Shown here: positions 34,801 through 46,097 of the stretch, in pieces
Layout: every line of letters begins with the position of its first letter
How positions within the stretch are numbered: position 1 is the stretch's first letter
NCBI GenBank assembly: GCA_948146395.1
Contig: OX411559.1
Location: forward strand, 2,050,001-2,114,000
DNA length: 64,000 nt
Source of the DNA: Fragum whitleyi
Lineage: Eukaryota > Mollusca > Bivalvia > Cardiida > Cardiidae
Direction of reading: 5' to 3'
The notes under the pieces: generated by a model
Databases searched by the model: none
What the model was told of the DNA's origin: nothing
What the model saw: only the letters and a program-made list of their open reading frames with translations
Position numbers and translations under genes: made by a program

Positions 34801-35063
34801 TAAAAGAGGACATTCGTTTTATTAAGGTTGTGGACCTGTAACAGTTCCGCAACGTTTCAGAACTCCTGAACATTCACAATGTTGACCGAGGTTTCATTTT
34901 GAAAATCATAAGAAAATTTGGTTAACACTGTTTAATTTCATTACTTCAGAATTTTTTAGGAACTATTACAGGTCCACTACATTAAAAAGTCTTACTAGTC
35001 TGAAATCCCTTCAAAAACAACAAACACATAGTCTGTTCCCGAATCTTCATTATATAAAGTCCT

Positions 35064-36115
35064 TTTTAGCTCACCTGAGCACAACGTGCTCAAAGGGAGC
35101 TTTTAGGATCTCCCTGACTCCGTCGTCCGTCCGTCGAATGTTCCTTGGATGACTTTCTTTAAAAATTATTCGCTAAATTCTGATTGGTTCATAAATATGG
35201 GCGTGGCAGGGTGGGGCTCATATGAGCCCGAAATCTTTGAACGACATGGTGTCCTGAACCACAGAGCCGTATTCAATGAAATTTTAAAAGAATATTCCTT
35301 GGGTGACCCTATAAAAATTGTTCGCAAAGTTTTGATAAGCCCATAGTTATGGCCGTGGCAGGGCGGGGCTTATTTGAGCCCAAAATCTTTGAACGACATC
35401 TCCCCCTGAACCACTGGGCTGATTTCAATGAAACTTGATGTTCCAAGGGTGCCCCTTTTTTATGAATTGTTCACGAAATTTTGATTGGCCCATAAAATGG
35501 GCGTGGCAGGGTGGGGCTCGAATTCTTAGAACGACATTTCCTCCTGAACCACTGGGCCTTGTATGACCCTTTTCAAAAATTGTTCACAACTTTTTGATTG
35601 GCACATAAATATTGGTGTAGCAGGGCGGGGCTTTTTCAAGCCCGAAATCTTAGAACGACATTTCCTCCCGAACCATTGGGCCGATTTCAATGAAACTTTA
35701 CCAGAATGTTCCTTGGATGACCCTTTTCAAATATTGTTCGCAAAATGTTGATTGGCCCATAAATATGGTCGTGGCTTATTTTAAGTCCGAAATCTTTGAA
35801 CGACATTTCGTTTTGAACCAAAGAGCAGAGATGAATTTTTACCAGAAGGTTCCTTGGTTGACCCTTTTTATAAATTGTTCCCGAAATTTTGTTACGTTCA
35901 TAAATATGGGCGTGGCAGGGCTTATTTTGAGTCTCCTCTGTAATGAATGTGTGGGTAGGGTCTTTTGTCACAGAAAATTTTGGAAAAAACATCTCCTCTT
36001 CAACAATTAGGTAAATGTGAATGAAACTTTGCCTGAAAATTTCTAAGATGAGATCCACTGGACCAATAAAATTCCGGTGAGCGATTCAGGGGCATTCTGG
36101 CCCTCTTATTCTTGT
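35064..36115 (-). mobile_element. Hairpin-ended element, beta core, six units
   Basis: Low edge: TTTTTAGCTCACCTGAGCAC, AACGTGCTCAAAGGGAGCTT, then CCGTCGTCCGTCCGTCG. High edge: CAGGGGCATTCTGGCCCTCT, TATTCTTG, the reverse of the shared left end. The core has about six ~150-bp units marked by GGGCGTGGCAGGGCGGGGCT (about 35198, 35351, 35499, 35618, 35767, 35909) together with AACCACTGGGCCGATTTCAA. Same family as element F at 7606-8150, with more units. A 123-codon minus frame (35687-36058) spans the repeats and is rejected. Confidence 0.85.
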
Positions 36116-36366
36116 TCTTGTTCAAAGTCACAATGAAAACGGAAAGAAAACAAGTATTTCCTCTTCAAAGATCACTTTCAATTTCAATGATTCATGGCGG
36201 AAAAAGTTTTTATATTACATTCTAATTTTTTTCTACATATCTTCAGAATATAGCCTTGAGTGAAAACCATACTGGGCAGAACATTACAGACAACTAACAT
36301 AACAGACATTTTACGAGAGGCTGTAGGAGAATGGGGATTACATGAGAAACCAATCTTGGTCACTGA

Positions 36367-36683
36367 TACAATTAAATACATCGTGAAATTGACATTCGTC
36401 TCAATCAAAACCATTCTAAATCATTCACACAGTGATCCATTCATTCACCCAAAACATTCACTCAAATCGACGAAAAACGATCCAAATCATTTTAAAACGT
36501 GTCAAAATCGTTCACAGTGATCAATGTTTTATTCAAATCGATCAAAATATTCTACAATTTTATTGGCTGATTTGGATTTTCAAGTGTGCGATTGGTCAAC
36601 GAAGACAATAAACCAGTAAAGTACATATCTTTTATTAAAGGGAGGTTATTATTGTCGTTAATTTTGTTCGTCATAAGTTAGTC
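36367..36683. mobile_element. MITE family M, copy 3 (truncated)
   Basis: Left terminal repeat TACAATTAAATACATCGTG, then AAATTGACATTCGTCTCAAT and AAAACCATTCTAAATCATTC, closely matching 50971 onward. It reaches the central AAAGGGAGGT...ATTTTGTTCGTC palindrome arm (36639-36680) and then stops; the second half is missing. Confidence 0.7.
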
Positions 36684-37855
36684 ATGGGTGTACCTTCTAG
36701 ATGGTACTCTGCCTACGAAATTCCTGAAACAACAACCTGCTATTTGGCAGTCGTGACGTCCAAAGAAATGGGCAACGAGGACAGAAATATTTCTCTCATA
36801 AGTGATAGTTTCTATGTGGATGATCTTGGTGTCGTTCTGAAACCTTTCACCCAAAAGCACCAAGGAGGCGCACAAACGAAGTATTCTTTTAGAAATTAAT
36901 AAAAGCAGCTTTGTATGAAAATTCAATATATATGGAAAAGTTTTTCAAAATTCCACTCAAGCTTTTTCCGATTTTCTATGAACTGTTGAAAAATGTCTAG
37001 ACTGATCTATTCAGTATAAAAGCTACCTACCTTACCAAGTATTTTAGTGCAGCCATTTCCTTCGATACTTGTCGAAAGAAGTCTGGTTTCCAAATAATAA
37101 TTAATTATTTTCCAAACAAAGTGAGCCCATTCAAAATTTAGAATTATAAGTTTTGACAATTTTCTTAGAACTTGTAAAAAGACTTGTTCTATTGTTTTAA
37201 TGAAGAACAATAACAAACATTGATAAAGAAATTTGATTCTCAAAAGAATGCTAATACAAAAGTATTTTGATCGGTTAGTTCACAAAAGACCACTTGTCTT
37301 CCAAAAAACATAAAATATTCTGTCCAAAGTTAATGATCATAATTTAATAAAGCATTTTTCTTTAGTACTATTTTCTCACGTATTTTGTGTAACAGCAAGA
37401 TGCTTCATGTGTTTCACCCACAACGTACAGTTTCATGGTTCCCTTCATTACAGCCACCTCTTCCTGTTTAATTCTTGTTTCATCCGCGTTATACTATATA
37501 AACTTTGCGTAATATACAATCAAGGTAAGAAATATGTCAATTTCTATATTGTGACGACGGCGAGCCTGTCGCTAGTATATTTGCATTGCAGTTTTTTTTA
37601 TGAACTTTACCAAAAAAATCCTCTTTTTCACCTGCTTCTTTCTTTGCATCATACTTGCCGAGTTGTGCACGACTATCATCATATCCGTTAGAGAATTCAA
37701 CAACTCTTTCTTGTACATTTTTAAAAGCGAGTTACGTTTGTACTTCTGGTAATTTCTTTTTGCTGCTGGCTCTTGATATTGCGCGGCGACAACCCGTTAA
37801 ACTTCTGCCTATACTTTTCAAACATTTGTACTTTTTGCAGGTTTTCCGGATACAA
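36684..37855. other. Unassigned; one short frame followed by AATAAA
   Basis: A plus-strand 71-codon frame (36684-36899) contains SDSFYVDDLGVVLKPF. The stop is overlapped by AATAAA (36898-36903). FYVDD recalls reverse transcriptase boxes, but nothing around it fits one, so no function is assigned. The rest, to 37855, shows no feature. Confidence 0.3.
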
Positions 37856-38270
37856 TTTTTAGCTCACCTGAGCACCAAGTGCTCAAGCTTGGCTTTTGTT
37901 GGCGCATGGTGTCCGTCGTCCGCCGTGTGTCATCAACATTTACCTTGTAGACACTCTAGATGCTAATCTTTTCTGGATCAACCTAAAATTTGGTCAGAAT
38001 GGTTGTATTGGTGAAATCTTGGACGAGTTCGAAAGTGGGTCAGGTGGGGTAAAAAATGAGGTCACATGGTCAAATCTTAGAGAAACCTTGTAGACACTCT
38101 TGAGGCCATATCTTTTGCCCAATAATCCTTAGAATTAGTCAGATTGATTGTCTTTGTGGAATCTCAGTCTGGTTGACCTTCGGTCAAGTGTGGTTAATAA
38201 CTAGGTTTAGAAGTCAGATCTTAAGACCGTTAGCTCAGATAAGCGATTAATGGCCACTTTGGCCCTCTTG
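37856..38270 (-). mobile_element. Short hairpin-ended element, alpha core
   Basis: Low edge TTTTTAGCTCACCTGAGCAC, CAAGTGCTCAAGCTTGGCTT, then CCGTCGTCCGCC. High edge GGCCACTTTGGCCCTCTTG, the reverse of the shared left end with its palindrome. Only two to three ~145-bp alpha units lie inside (GACACTCTAGATGC at about 37951; GACACTCTTGAGGCC at 38092). A minimal version of the element at 12448-17110. Confidence 0.85.
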
Positions 38271-39898
38271 TATGTATATATTTGACTTCCGGTCCCTGGC
38301 TTTCCTTTCTTCAATATTTCAACTTGTCCTTTTTATTATTTTGAGTGGCGTTTCAGCCATTAATTTTCCTATTTTAATGAATTGTAACATCGCCCGGTAA
38401 CCTTACAGAATAATGAATGATAGCCCATGGGATTTGTAATACATACGCAATCAATTATAACGTATGTATCCATTTTATGAGCTGGTTTAGTGAATATCCC
38501 AAATACAAAAGGTTCGGTCAGCTCGATGAATTAAGTTTTGGAGATTTAAATTTGGAGATTCCGTATGTATCATTTAGAAATTATGGTCACATGTAAGTTA
38601 CTTAATACAATCAATTAATATTTAAAGTGTCAATGACTACGCTTTCAATGCTGCAACATACAGAAACGCGCTTAATGCACATCCTTAGTGATTTGGGATG
38701 TTTGCATACAGCAACAAATGTGTTATGTGTTGTGTCTAGTCTAGAAGCATCCGTGACATTTCCCCTTCAGAACCAACTTTCCTTTATGAGGGAAAAAAAA
38801 TTGACTCTGAGATGGAAAAAAGTACAAAAAGAAATTGAAGATTATTTGTCCTCCCGTTATAAAGACATAAAGAAGAAGCTAACTTATGCCTTATTGCTTG
38901 ATCTAAATTTAAACTGGTATCCATTTTAAGTGACGAAGAGAAGTATTCGTTTTTCATGACTTTAATTTGGAAGCAATTTCTATAATGAAAGAAATGCAGG
39001 CGCAATCCTGAAGTTAAGGGAACAACAAGATGATAAACAGAGTAAATCTGATATTCAAGTAGGACATCCCTCGGTCCCACACTCAGTTAACGGCCATAAT
39101 CCTGAAAAGAGAAAACCTAAATGTGAAAAGGTGAAGACCTTAAGTATTTACAGCCAGACAGTGTGGCCTTGCCGATATCAAAATTATTTTGCAATTGAAA
39201 TACAAAGGCTCACTTATATTTTTTTATATTCTAAAATATTACAATTGAATTAAAGTGACACAAAAAGGTCATCATCATCTGCTATGTAAAGCCTCTTCTG
39301 TAAATGAGGCAAAGTATGATATGTGTGAAATTGAAATGACTAATTATAGTATCAAGAACCCTATAAGTGCTTCTGAAAATACACTGCCATGGTAGACTTA
39401 TCGATTCCAGTAACGTCGGTGCCATCAGAATGATTTTTTTACCAACGCTGGTGAAAAAGTTACTGCACAAAGAACATGCCTAAATTCGGAGAATGTGGAC
39501 AGACTCATATTCTCGAAGAAGAATTGTTCAGAACTAAAAAATTTGAGTGTGTTTTAAGGTTTCTCTGGCCAGTGACACAGCATGCTGTTTAAGTTAACAT
39601 TGGACATGTTCATGTTATTATTATTGGTAAAAATTGAAGTATATAACACTTTTGTTACATTGAAAGCCTTTCTTCTAAATAAAAGCAGTGTATCTTTCTA
39701 CAAATGAATTTTATTACAATGTGTAAAAGAAGGTGGATAGCCAGAAATATGACAATTCTAGCAACAAGGTCATTAAACATTAGAAATGTAGAATAATGCT
39801 TTTTCATAACCAGGATAAAATACACATTTTATGTGTTTATGTCACCGTATCCCACGATTTCCTACATTTAAGACATTAACTGTAGTAGACATAAACAT
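38271..39898. other. Unassigned sequence with one unrecognised frame
   Basis: A plus-strand 100-codon frame at 38627-38929 includes a lysine/glutamate-rich stretch (KKVQKEIEDYLSSRYKDIKK) that could be helical. No start context, splice site or family could be recognised. The rest shows nothing. Confidence 0.3.
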
Positions 39899-40496
39899 AA
39901 ACAAGCGGACCGTTGGCCCTGGGTCGCTCACCTGAGACAAAAGCTTCATTACCTAGGTATGTCCATGCAACCACAGAAAAAAAGATTTTCACTTATTCAA
40001 TCAGATAACATTTGAAATAATCCTCCCCCCTCTGCTCCTCCCTGGTCATTATTTATTAAAGCTTTTTTAATAAAAGGTCTGTGATCAGCTAATCAATGCC
40101 AGATATACAGGCTGAGTCTGAGACTTTTAATTTTTTTCCTTTATGAGTTGATCAATCCATGTCAAATATAAAGGCTGTAGGGATTCAAAATTCTCAACAA
40201 AGCACTCCCCCCTCCCCCAAGATGCTCTGCACCTGGTGAATCTACAGTCATGATTTAGCTAATTCAATTAATGTCCATATGCTGATCACCCATACCAATT
40301 TTCAAGTCTGTAGGACTCCTGGTTCATTAGAAGAAGTTTAAAGATTTCAATCAAAGGACTGAAGGTCCTGAAAGTCACCATGAGGATATTTTGGAACTTT
40401 GGTTATTTGTGATCAATAACCCGACAGTATTGTTTACAGGCAAACAGATGATAAGAGATCACAATAGCTCACCCCAAAGCACTTACTGATCTAAAA
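39899..40496 (+). mobile_element. Hairpin-ended element, gamma core
   Basis: Left end AAACAAGCGGACCGTTGGCC, then GGGTCGCTCACCTGAG. Right end GATCACAATAGCTCACCCCA, AAGCACTTACTGATCTAAAA with the loop side of the hairpin decayed and the ACGG tract lost. The core has about three units with CTCCCCCCTC and GATGCTCTGCACCTGGTGAA, TATGCTGATCACCCATACCA. Same core as 42200-42875. Confidence 0.75.
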
Positions 40497-41605
40497 ACAG
40501 CTGAATTACAAGCTCCTTTTGTTCAGGTTGCTGTTCAATTTCAGATGCTAAGCCTTTTCTATCAATTCAATGGTTCTGTTTGGCAGATTCTAAGCAGAAT
40601 CTGACTGATCGAATGTCGTTTTACAGCACTTTTAACAGTATGTCATATTGTGATGGATGCAACACCTACACATCGATTTCCCACCACTATTATCACATCC
40701 TCTCTGAGCATCCAGTGTTTTATTTCACTTGGGTTTATGATTACCAACAATTAACCAAACGGCGAAATTTTGGGGTGATACAATTTGAAAAGAGTTGCAG
40801 ACGACAAAATATCTTATATTAACCCTTTCCCAAACAACAACATTTTTTCACTTTCAATTTTAAACTCCTGAGAATCAAAATCCAAAGTCAATTTCCAGTT
40901 CAAGATGTATCAATTGTCAAATGTTATTCATAGAGAATATCAAGTGAAAACAAAAACCTGGTTCAAATGTTATAATGTTCATTAGTGCATGTATATCTAG
41001 TTTTTGTTTCAAACTTCAATGATCAAGACAATTGATATTAATACAAGCGGTTACTGGTCCAAGCAGTGGGACAGATATGCAAAGTATAAACACTACAAAA
41101 AATCAACCTCTGAATAATCGTATTTTTTGAAAAAAAAAAAATAAATAAAAAAAAATAAAAACAACAACAACAACAAAAATAACACACGAGCTTATCACTT
41201 CAGTCCAAAACGAAAGTAAAACCTAGCTGACTGATTTGACATCGGTGTTCAGAATTAAATTCCGTTCGCAAATAGCGAATTCTTATCAACAATATCTTTA
41301 CTTGACCGGTTCAATGCAAACCGATATCGTGTGGAATTGAAAAGTTGTGTACTGGATTATCAAAATCGCAGTATCATAAAAGCGGTAAAATAACATTAGG
41401 CCAATACAATGGAAGCCCTCGGCTCAAGCACTATCAGAATATTTTTCTTATATAAGTTACCCACACACTAATTAATTCATCAAATACATTGAACGAATGT
41501 TTGTGTGGAAGTGAAATACAAAGCAGTACCATTTTTGTTTACATGTATAAATCTGGGGCGTCAATCTTTCCAATATGGCGGCCTACGGCTACGGCTTGAG
41601 AATCG
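40497..41605. other. Intergenic, no gene seen
   Basis: No supported gene. A-rich simple sequence and (CAA)n at about 41133-41180. An 80-codon frame at 40580-40822 has no recognisable features. Confidence 0.4.
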
Positions 41606-41708
41606 CCAATCTCATTAAAATCATCATTACGAAACCACTACGTTATCTCTCTGTAAGGCAGGGGTGTAGCAGTAGGCAATATGGTGGATCTGATTTTAAT
41701 GAGATTGG
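41606..41708. repeat. Inverted repeat (possible small MITE)
   Basis: CCAATCTCATTAAAATC (41606-41622) and GATTTTAATGAGATTGG (41692-41708) are a perfect 17-bp inverted pair around a ~69-bp loop. AATATGGCGG outside the left arm and AATATGGTGG inside the right arm add further similarity. Confidence 0.7.
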
Positions 41709-42199
41709 AGAATCGGTAGAACGATGTTTTTGAAAGGCTAAATGATGTGGATGGAAGTTTCCCGTTAAATTCAAGGTTGATTGATGAATAAATAAAAACA
41801 GACGGACAAGCAAAAACAATTTGTCTACTCACCTAGTGATTAAACGTGCAATACAAAGATCGATGATTTTCCTGCCAATAAAATTTGTAGAATCCTCGGC
41901 GTACTAATTTTGCAACACGGATTTACTTTTGACATCAAGATATCCATTATGAAGTTTTCATAACATTGTGTTTATCTTCAAAAGGAAAAATATAAGGCAA
42001 AGTATTACATTAAACAATCAAAATAGCTGTTTTTTTAAAACTGTCTGCACTACTTTTTGGTGTCATTGGGTCCGGTGCAAAGAGATAAAAAAAATAGTTA
42101 TTTGGCTTAACCAGTATACACACACCCTGTACACTATCACCATATACACCCTTCATACTAATCGCAATAAGTCTGCCATTTTGACAAATGGCGACTTAA
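41709..42199. other. Intergenic, no gene seen
   Basis: A 125-codon frame at 41968-42345 runs from unique sequence into the gamma-core repeat, has no domain and is rejected. Nothing else seen. Confidence 0.4.
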
Positions 42200-42875
42200 A
42201 AATGATCCAAAGAACTACCCCCTCCCCAAGACACTCAGCACCTGGTGACCCTACAGTCATGATTCTAGCTATTTTTATTAATGTCAATATATTGATCACC
42301 CATGACAATTTTGTCTGTAGGGTTCCTGATCCAGGAGAAGAATAAGGTTAAAGATTTAAAAATTGATCCAAAGTACTACCCCCTCCCCCCTGATGCTCCG
42401 CATCTGGTGGCCCTACATTCAAGATTTTAGCTATTTATTTAAGATCCATATGCTTATCATCCATGCCAATATTGAAGTCTGAAGGGGTCCTGGTGACCAA
42501 ATAGATATGATTTTAGCTATGTCTTATTCAGGTCTATGAGCTGATCATCCATGCCAAATTTCAATGCTTTAGGACTGCTTGTTCTAAAGAAGAAGAATTT
42601 TAAAGGTTTTCTAAATTTTTCAACTTTGGTTGCCATAGCAACCAAAGTTTTTCACCGATTTCAATTCTTTCAGCAATTTTGGAAGGGGACTACCTAGGGA
42701 TCATCTCTGTAAAATTTGGTATAAATTGACAAGGTAGTTTAGGAGGATATGTCTTTTAAAGAAATTGTTGACGGCCGACTGACGATGGACGACGGACGAC
42801 TGACGACGCACGGACGCCGGACAAAAGGTGATCACAATAGCTCACTTGAGCACTTTGTGCTCAGTTGAGCTAAAA
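42200..42875 (+). mobile_element. Hairpin-ended element, gamma core, left end missing
   Basis: The core has about three units marked by AACTACCCCCTCCCC (42210), AGTACTACCCCCTCCCCCC (42374) and TGATCATCCATGCC. The right-end module is AGTTTAGGAGGATATGTC, AAAGAAATTGTTGACGG, a decayed ACGG tract (42771-42821), then AATAGCTCACTTGAGCAC, TTTGTGCTCAGTTGAGCTAA. No AACAAGAGGG left end was found. A perfect GTTGCCATAGCAAC palindrome (42629-42642) sits in a larger one (AACTTTGG...CCAAAGTT). Confidence 0.8.
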
Positions 42876-43385
42876 ATAAACAAATTTAAAAGCAGATGCC
42901 GTGAAACGACAATAAAATTGTACCCAAATATCATGACGCTTCGCTGAGAATGAACCTTTTTCAGTAATGCAATATATCGCGATTGCTTTCTGACGATAGT
43001 GACAATACTGCCATAGAAAAACTATCGTGAAAGTGATTTTACTCTGTAAAAAGCAGGAGGTTCATGTGATATCAATGATCATTTGCAGTCAATTGTAATA
43101 CTATTTATTGCAAATAAACAATGCAATGGCACGATCTTCTTTCCTTTTTCAAACCGAAAGTCATGAAGCTTCATTCAGACATAAAACATTTTCATTATTT
43201 CTATAGATCAGTACAACATCATCGGATAAGATTCATGTCTTTTTATTGATTCATGAAAACCAACCGAGACAAACTGTCAGTAAACATGTTAAATCAACGC
43301 CCTCTGGCCGTCGACGGAACATAAGTGATTGCCGAACCGGAAAAAGAAAATAACTCAGAAAAAGAAAACTTATTTGTGCATTCCT
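42876..43385. other. Intergenic, no gene seen
   Basis: No supported feature between the gamma element and repeat family H. Confidence 0.4.
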
Positions 43386-43802
43386 CAAGAGTCACTGCCC
43401 CTGATTGGTGAAGCTATATTTATACATAGTAAAATTTGATTCTGTGCTTTGTGGTAGTCTTCACTACAAAGAGGATATGTTCATATCGTTGGGGTTATCC
43501 AGTTTGACAATTAAATTCAGAGTTACTGCGTCTGATCGGTGAAGCTATCTACGTTCAGAAAAAATACTCGTTTTTCGCGCTATTTCTTGGAAACCATTGA
43601 CTTGGTTTCGTTGAAAATCTGTCCAAAGCTCTATTACAAAGAAAAAATGTGCAAATTGTCCGGGTTTCATGCGCCGATCAATTATAAAACTCAGAGTAAC
43701 TGCCCTAATTGGAGATTATATCTACATTCATTCGTTTGTACTCATTTTCTTGAAAACAATTTACTGAATTTCACTGACACTTTGTGGAAAGCTTCACCAG
43801 GT
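43386..43802 (+). repeat. Tandem repeat family H, left part
   Basis: Units of about 150 bp marked by CTGATTGGTGAAGCTATATT (43401), CTGATCGGTGAAGCTATCT (43531) and CTAATTGGAGATTATATCTA (43706), with CACTACAAAGAGGATATG, GTTGGGGTTATCCAGTTTGA and CAGAGTTACTGC. The family resumes at 45560 on the other side of an inserted element. Confidence 0.7.
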
Positions 43803-45559
43803 ACAAACAAAAGGACCATGATGGCCCTTGATCGCCCACCTGAGTATTTTTACCCCTGGGACATCGCATTAATTAAATAGGCTGATGTCAACAAGAAGAT
43901 AATTTCTACATAAGATAAATACCGTCGAATATTTAAGCCAAGAGGAAAAAGGATATGCCTGGGCACAGTCCTTATATGAACATAGGGGCATGTTATGAAT
44001 AAGCTTGATGAAATTCAATTAAATGAAACAATTAAGAAAAGTCCTTTTGGTTTCAGAGAACAAGTTTTTAAGATTTCCTCCTTGATGTCTAGGTAAAATA
44101 GGATGGGGGAGCCATTCAGAGTCCAAATATGAACCCAGGCGCATGAATTAAGCAAAATCGGTGAAGTTCCGCTAGATAATACTACATATCATTATATATA
44201 TAGGCTCTCTGCCTTACGGTTTAGGAGAAGAGGTTTTGAAAATTTACGCTCTTTGGTTCTATATAAAAAGGGATACACCAGGTTGGAGCCCAAAAATAAC
44301 CCCAGGGTCTTGTTATGAACAAACTTGGTAGGGGTTCACTATATGATGCCTCATACCAAATATGAAAGCTGTCAGCAATCTGGTTTCGGAGAAGATTTTT
44401 GATGATTTTCTCTCTTTGATTCTTTGTTAAAAGGGATGAGCCCGGGTTGAGCAAAAAAAATGACAAAAGGGTCTTGATATGAAGAAACTTGGTAGAGGTC
44501 CAATAGATGATGTTCCCCACTAAATTTGATAGCTGCCTGCCTTCTGGTTTCAGAGAAGAAGCTTTTTGATGATTATCCTACTTTCACTCTTCATGCTCAG
44601 GTGACCTAAATAGGGGTGCATCCGAGTGGAGCCCAAATATGACCCTAGGATCATGATATTAACAAACTGGGTAGAGGTATACTAGATGATGCTACATATC
44701 AAATATGAAAATTGTTTTCCCTCTGGTATCGGAGAAGATGATTTTTGAAGATTTTCCCACTTTGATTCTTTGTAAAAAGGAATGCGTCCGGGTGGAGCCA
44801 AAATGTGACCCTAGGGGCTCGATATAAACAAACTACGTCACTTGTCAGCTATGACGCATAAATGGATCTTGCCCTGTAACTTAAAATTTTCCTCTTGTTA
44901 TCTTTTTATCAAAGCCGGGAGATTTTGTTCACACACTGGGAGATGTACATATTGTACCCTAGATTAGATGCTACCTACTCAATATGAAAGCAGTCTGCCT
45001 TCTGGTTTCAGAGAAGAAGATTTTCCTACTTTCACCCTTCGTGCTCAGGTAAGCTTAAAAGGGATGCGCCCAGGTGGAGAAAAAATATGACCCGGGGGTT
45101 CTGAAATGGACAAACTTTATAGAGGTCCATTAAAGGATGCTACAATCCAAATTTGAAAGATGTTTTCTATCTGGTTAAAGAGGGTTGCACCCGGATGGAA
45201 TAAAAAATTTTGTCTTGATAAGAACAAACTTTGTAGAGGTCCACTAGTTGATGCTACATACCAAATATTAATGCTGTCTGCCTTTTAGTATCAGGGAAGA
45301 AGATTTTTAAGATTTTCCTATTTTCACCTTTTTTGTTAGGGGTAAATGGAGACTGGAGATGATTGTGGATTTCAATTAGTTGAACAACTGTGGTAGAGCT
45401 TGACCCAAGGAACATCCCTGCTAAGTGTCACCAAGACTGGCCCACCGGTTTAGGAGAAGAAGATGTTCAAAGAAATTGTGGACGACGGACGACGCACGAC
45501 GGACATAGGCCAATCACAATAGCTCACCTTGAGCACCTTCTGCTTAGGTTAGCTAAAAA
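43803..45559 (+). mobile_element. Hairpin-ended element, delta core, nested in family H
   Basis: Left end ACAAACAAAAGGACCATGAT, GGCCCTTGATCGCCCACCTG. Right-end module GGTAGAGCTTGACCC, CCACCGGTTTAGGAGAAGAA, GACGACGGACGACGCACGAC, then AATAGCTCACCTTGAGCACC, TTCTGCTTAGGTTAGCTAAA. The core has about eight units of roughly 170 bp marked by AAACTTGGTAGAGGTCCA or variants (about 44163, 44322, 44490, 44668, 44950, 45122, 45235) with CTGCCTTCTGGTTTCAGAGA. It interrupts family H. No coding capacity. Confidence 0.85.
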
Positions 45560-46020
45560 AATATGCGTTTCAGGTTTGACTATTACATTCAGAGTTACTG
45601 CATCTATTTTTTGAAGCCATATACATATATAGTAAAATTCGTTTCCGTCATTTTTCCTTGAAACCAATGACTGGAACCAATGACTTAGACTTTGTGATAC
45701 GCTTCACTACAAAGAGCAATTGCGCATACCGTTGGGGTTTCCGGGTTCGACCATTAAATTAAGCGTTACTGACCCTGATTGTTGAAGCCATATAGGCAAT
45801 CCATCCGTCCGAGATTTGTTCCCGCGCTATTTTTGGAAACCATTTACTGGATTTCAATAAAACTTTGTCATGAGTTTCACTACAAGAGGAGATTCCAATA
45901 TCATCGGGGCTACCAGATTCGACAATCAGTTACTACACCTGAAAGGCGAAGCCATATACATACAGAGATATATTCGTGCCCGTGCTTTTTCTTTCTGCAC
46001 ACCTGATTTGTGAAGCTAAA
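45560..46020 (+). repeat. Tandem repeat family H, right part
   Basis: Continues family H with CAGAGTTACTGCATCTATTT, CACTACAAAGAGCAATTGCG, GTTGGGGTTTCCGGGTTCGA, CTGATTGTTGAAGCCATATA and CTATTTTTGGAAACCATTTAC. About three units before it fades near 46020. Confidence 0.7.
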
Positions 46021-46097
46021 TCACAGGAAGTTTGATAATTTATATATGCCCTGGCTCTGTAGAGAATTCCTCCGAGCCTAATCTGCTGAACTTAAAA

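Noticed and set aside
35687..36058. 123-codon minus-strand frame
   Set aside because: Lies wholly within the beta-core tandem units and mirrors the repeat; no start context or domain.
41968..42345. 125-codon plus-strand frame
   Set aside because: Runs from unique sequence into gamma-core repeat units; chance open frame.
43539..43880. 113-codon plus-strand frame
   Set aside because: Crosses the junction between tandem family H and the inserted delta element, so it cannot be an old coding sequence.
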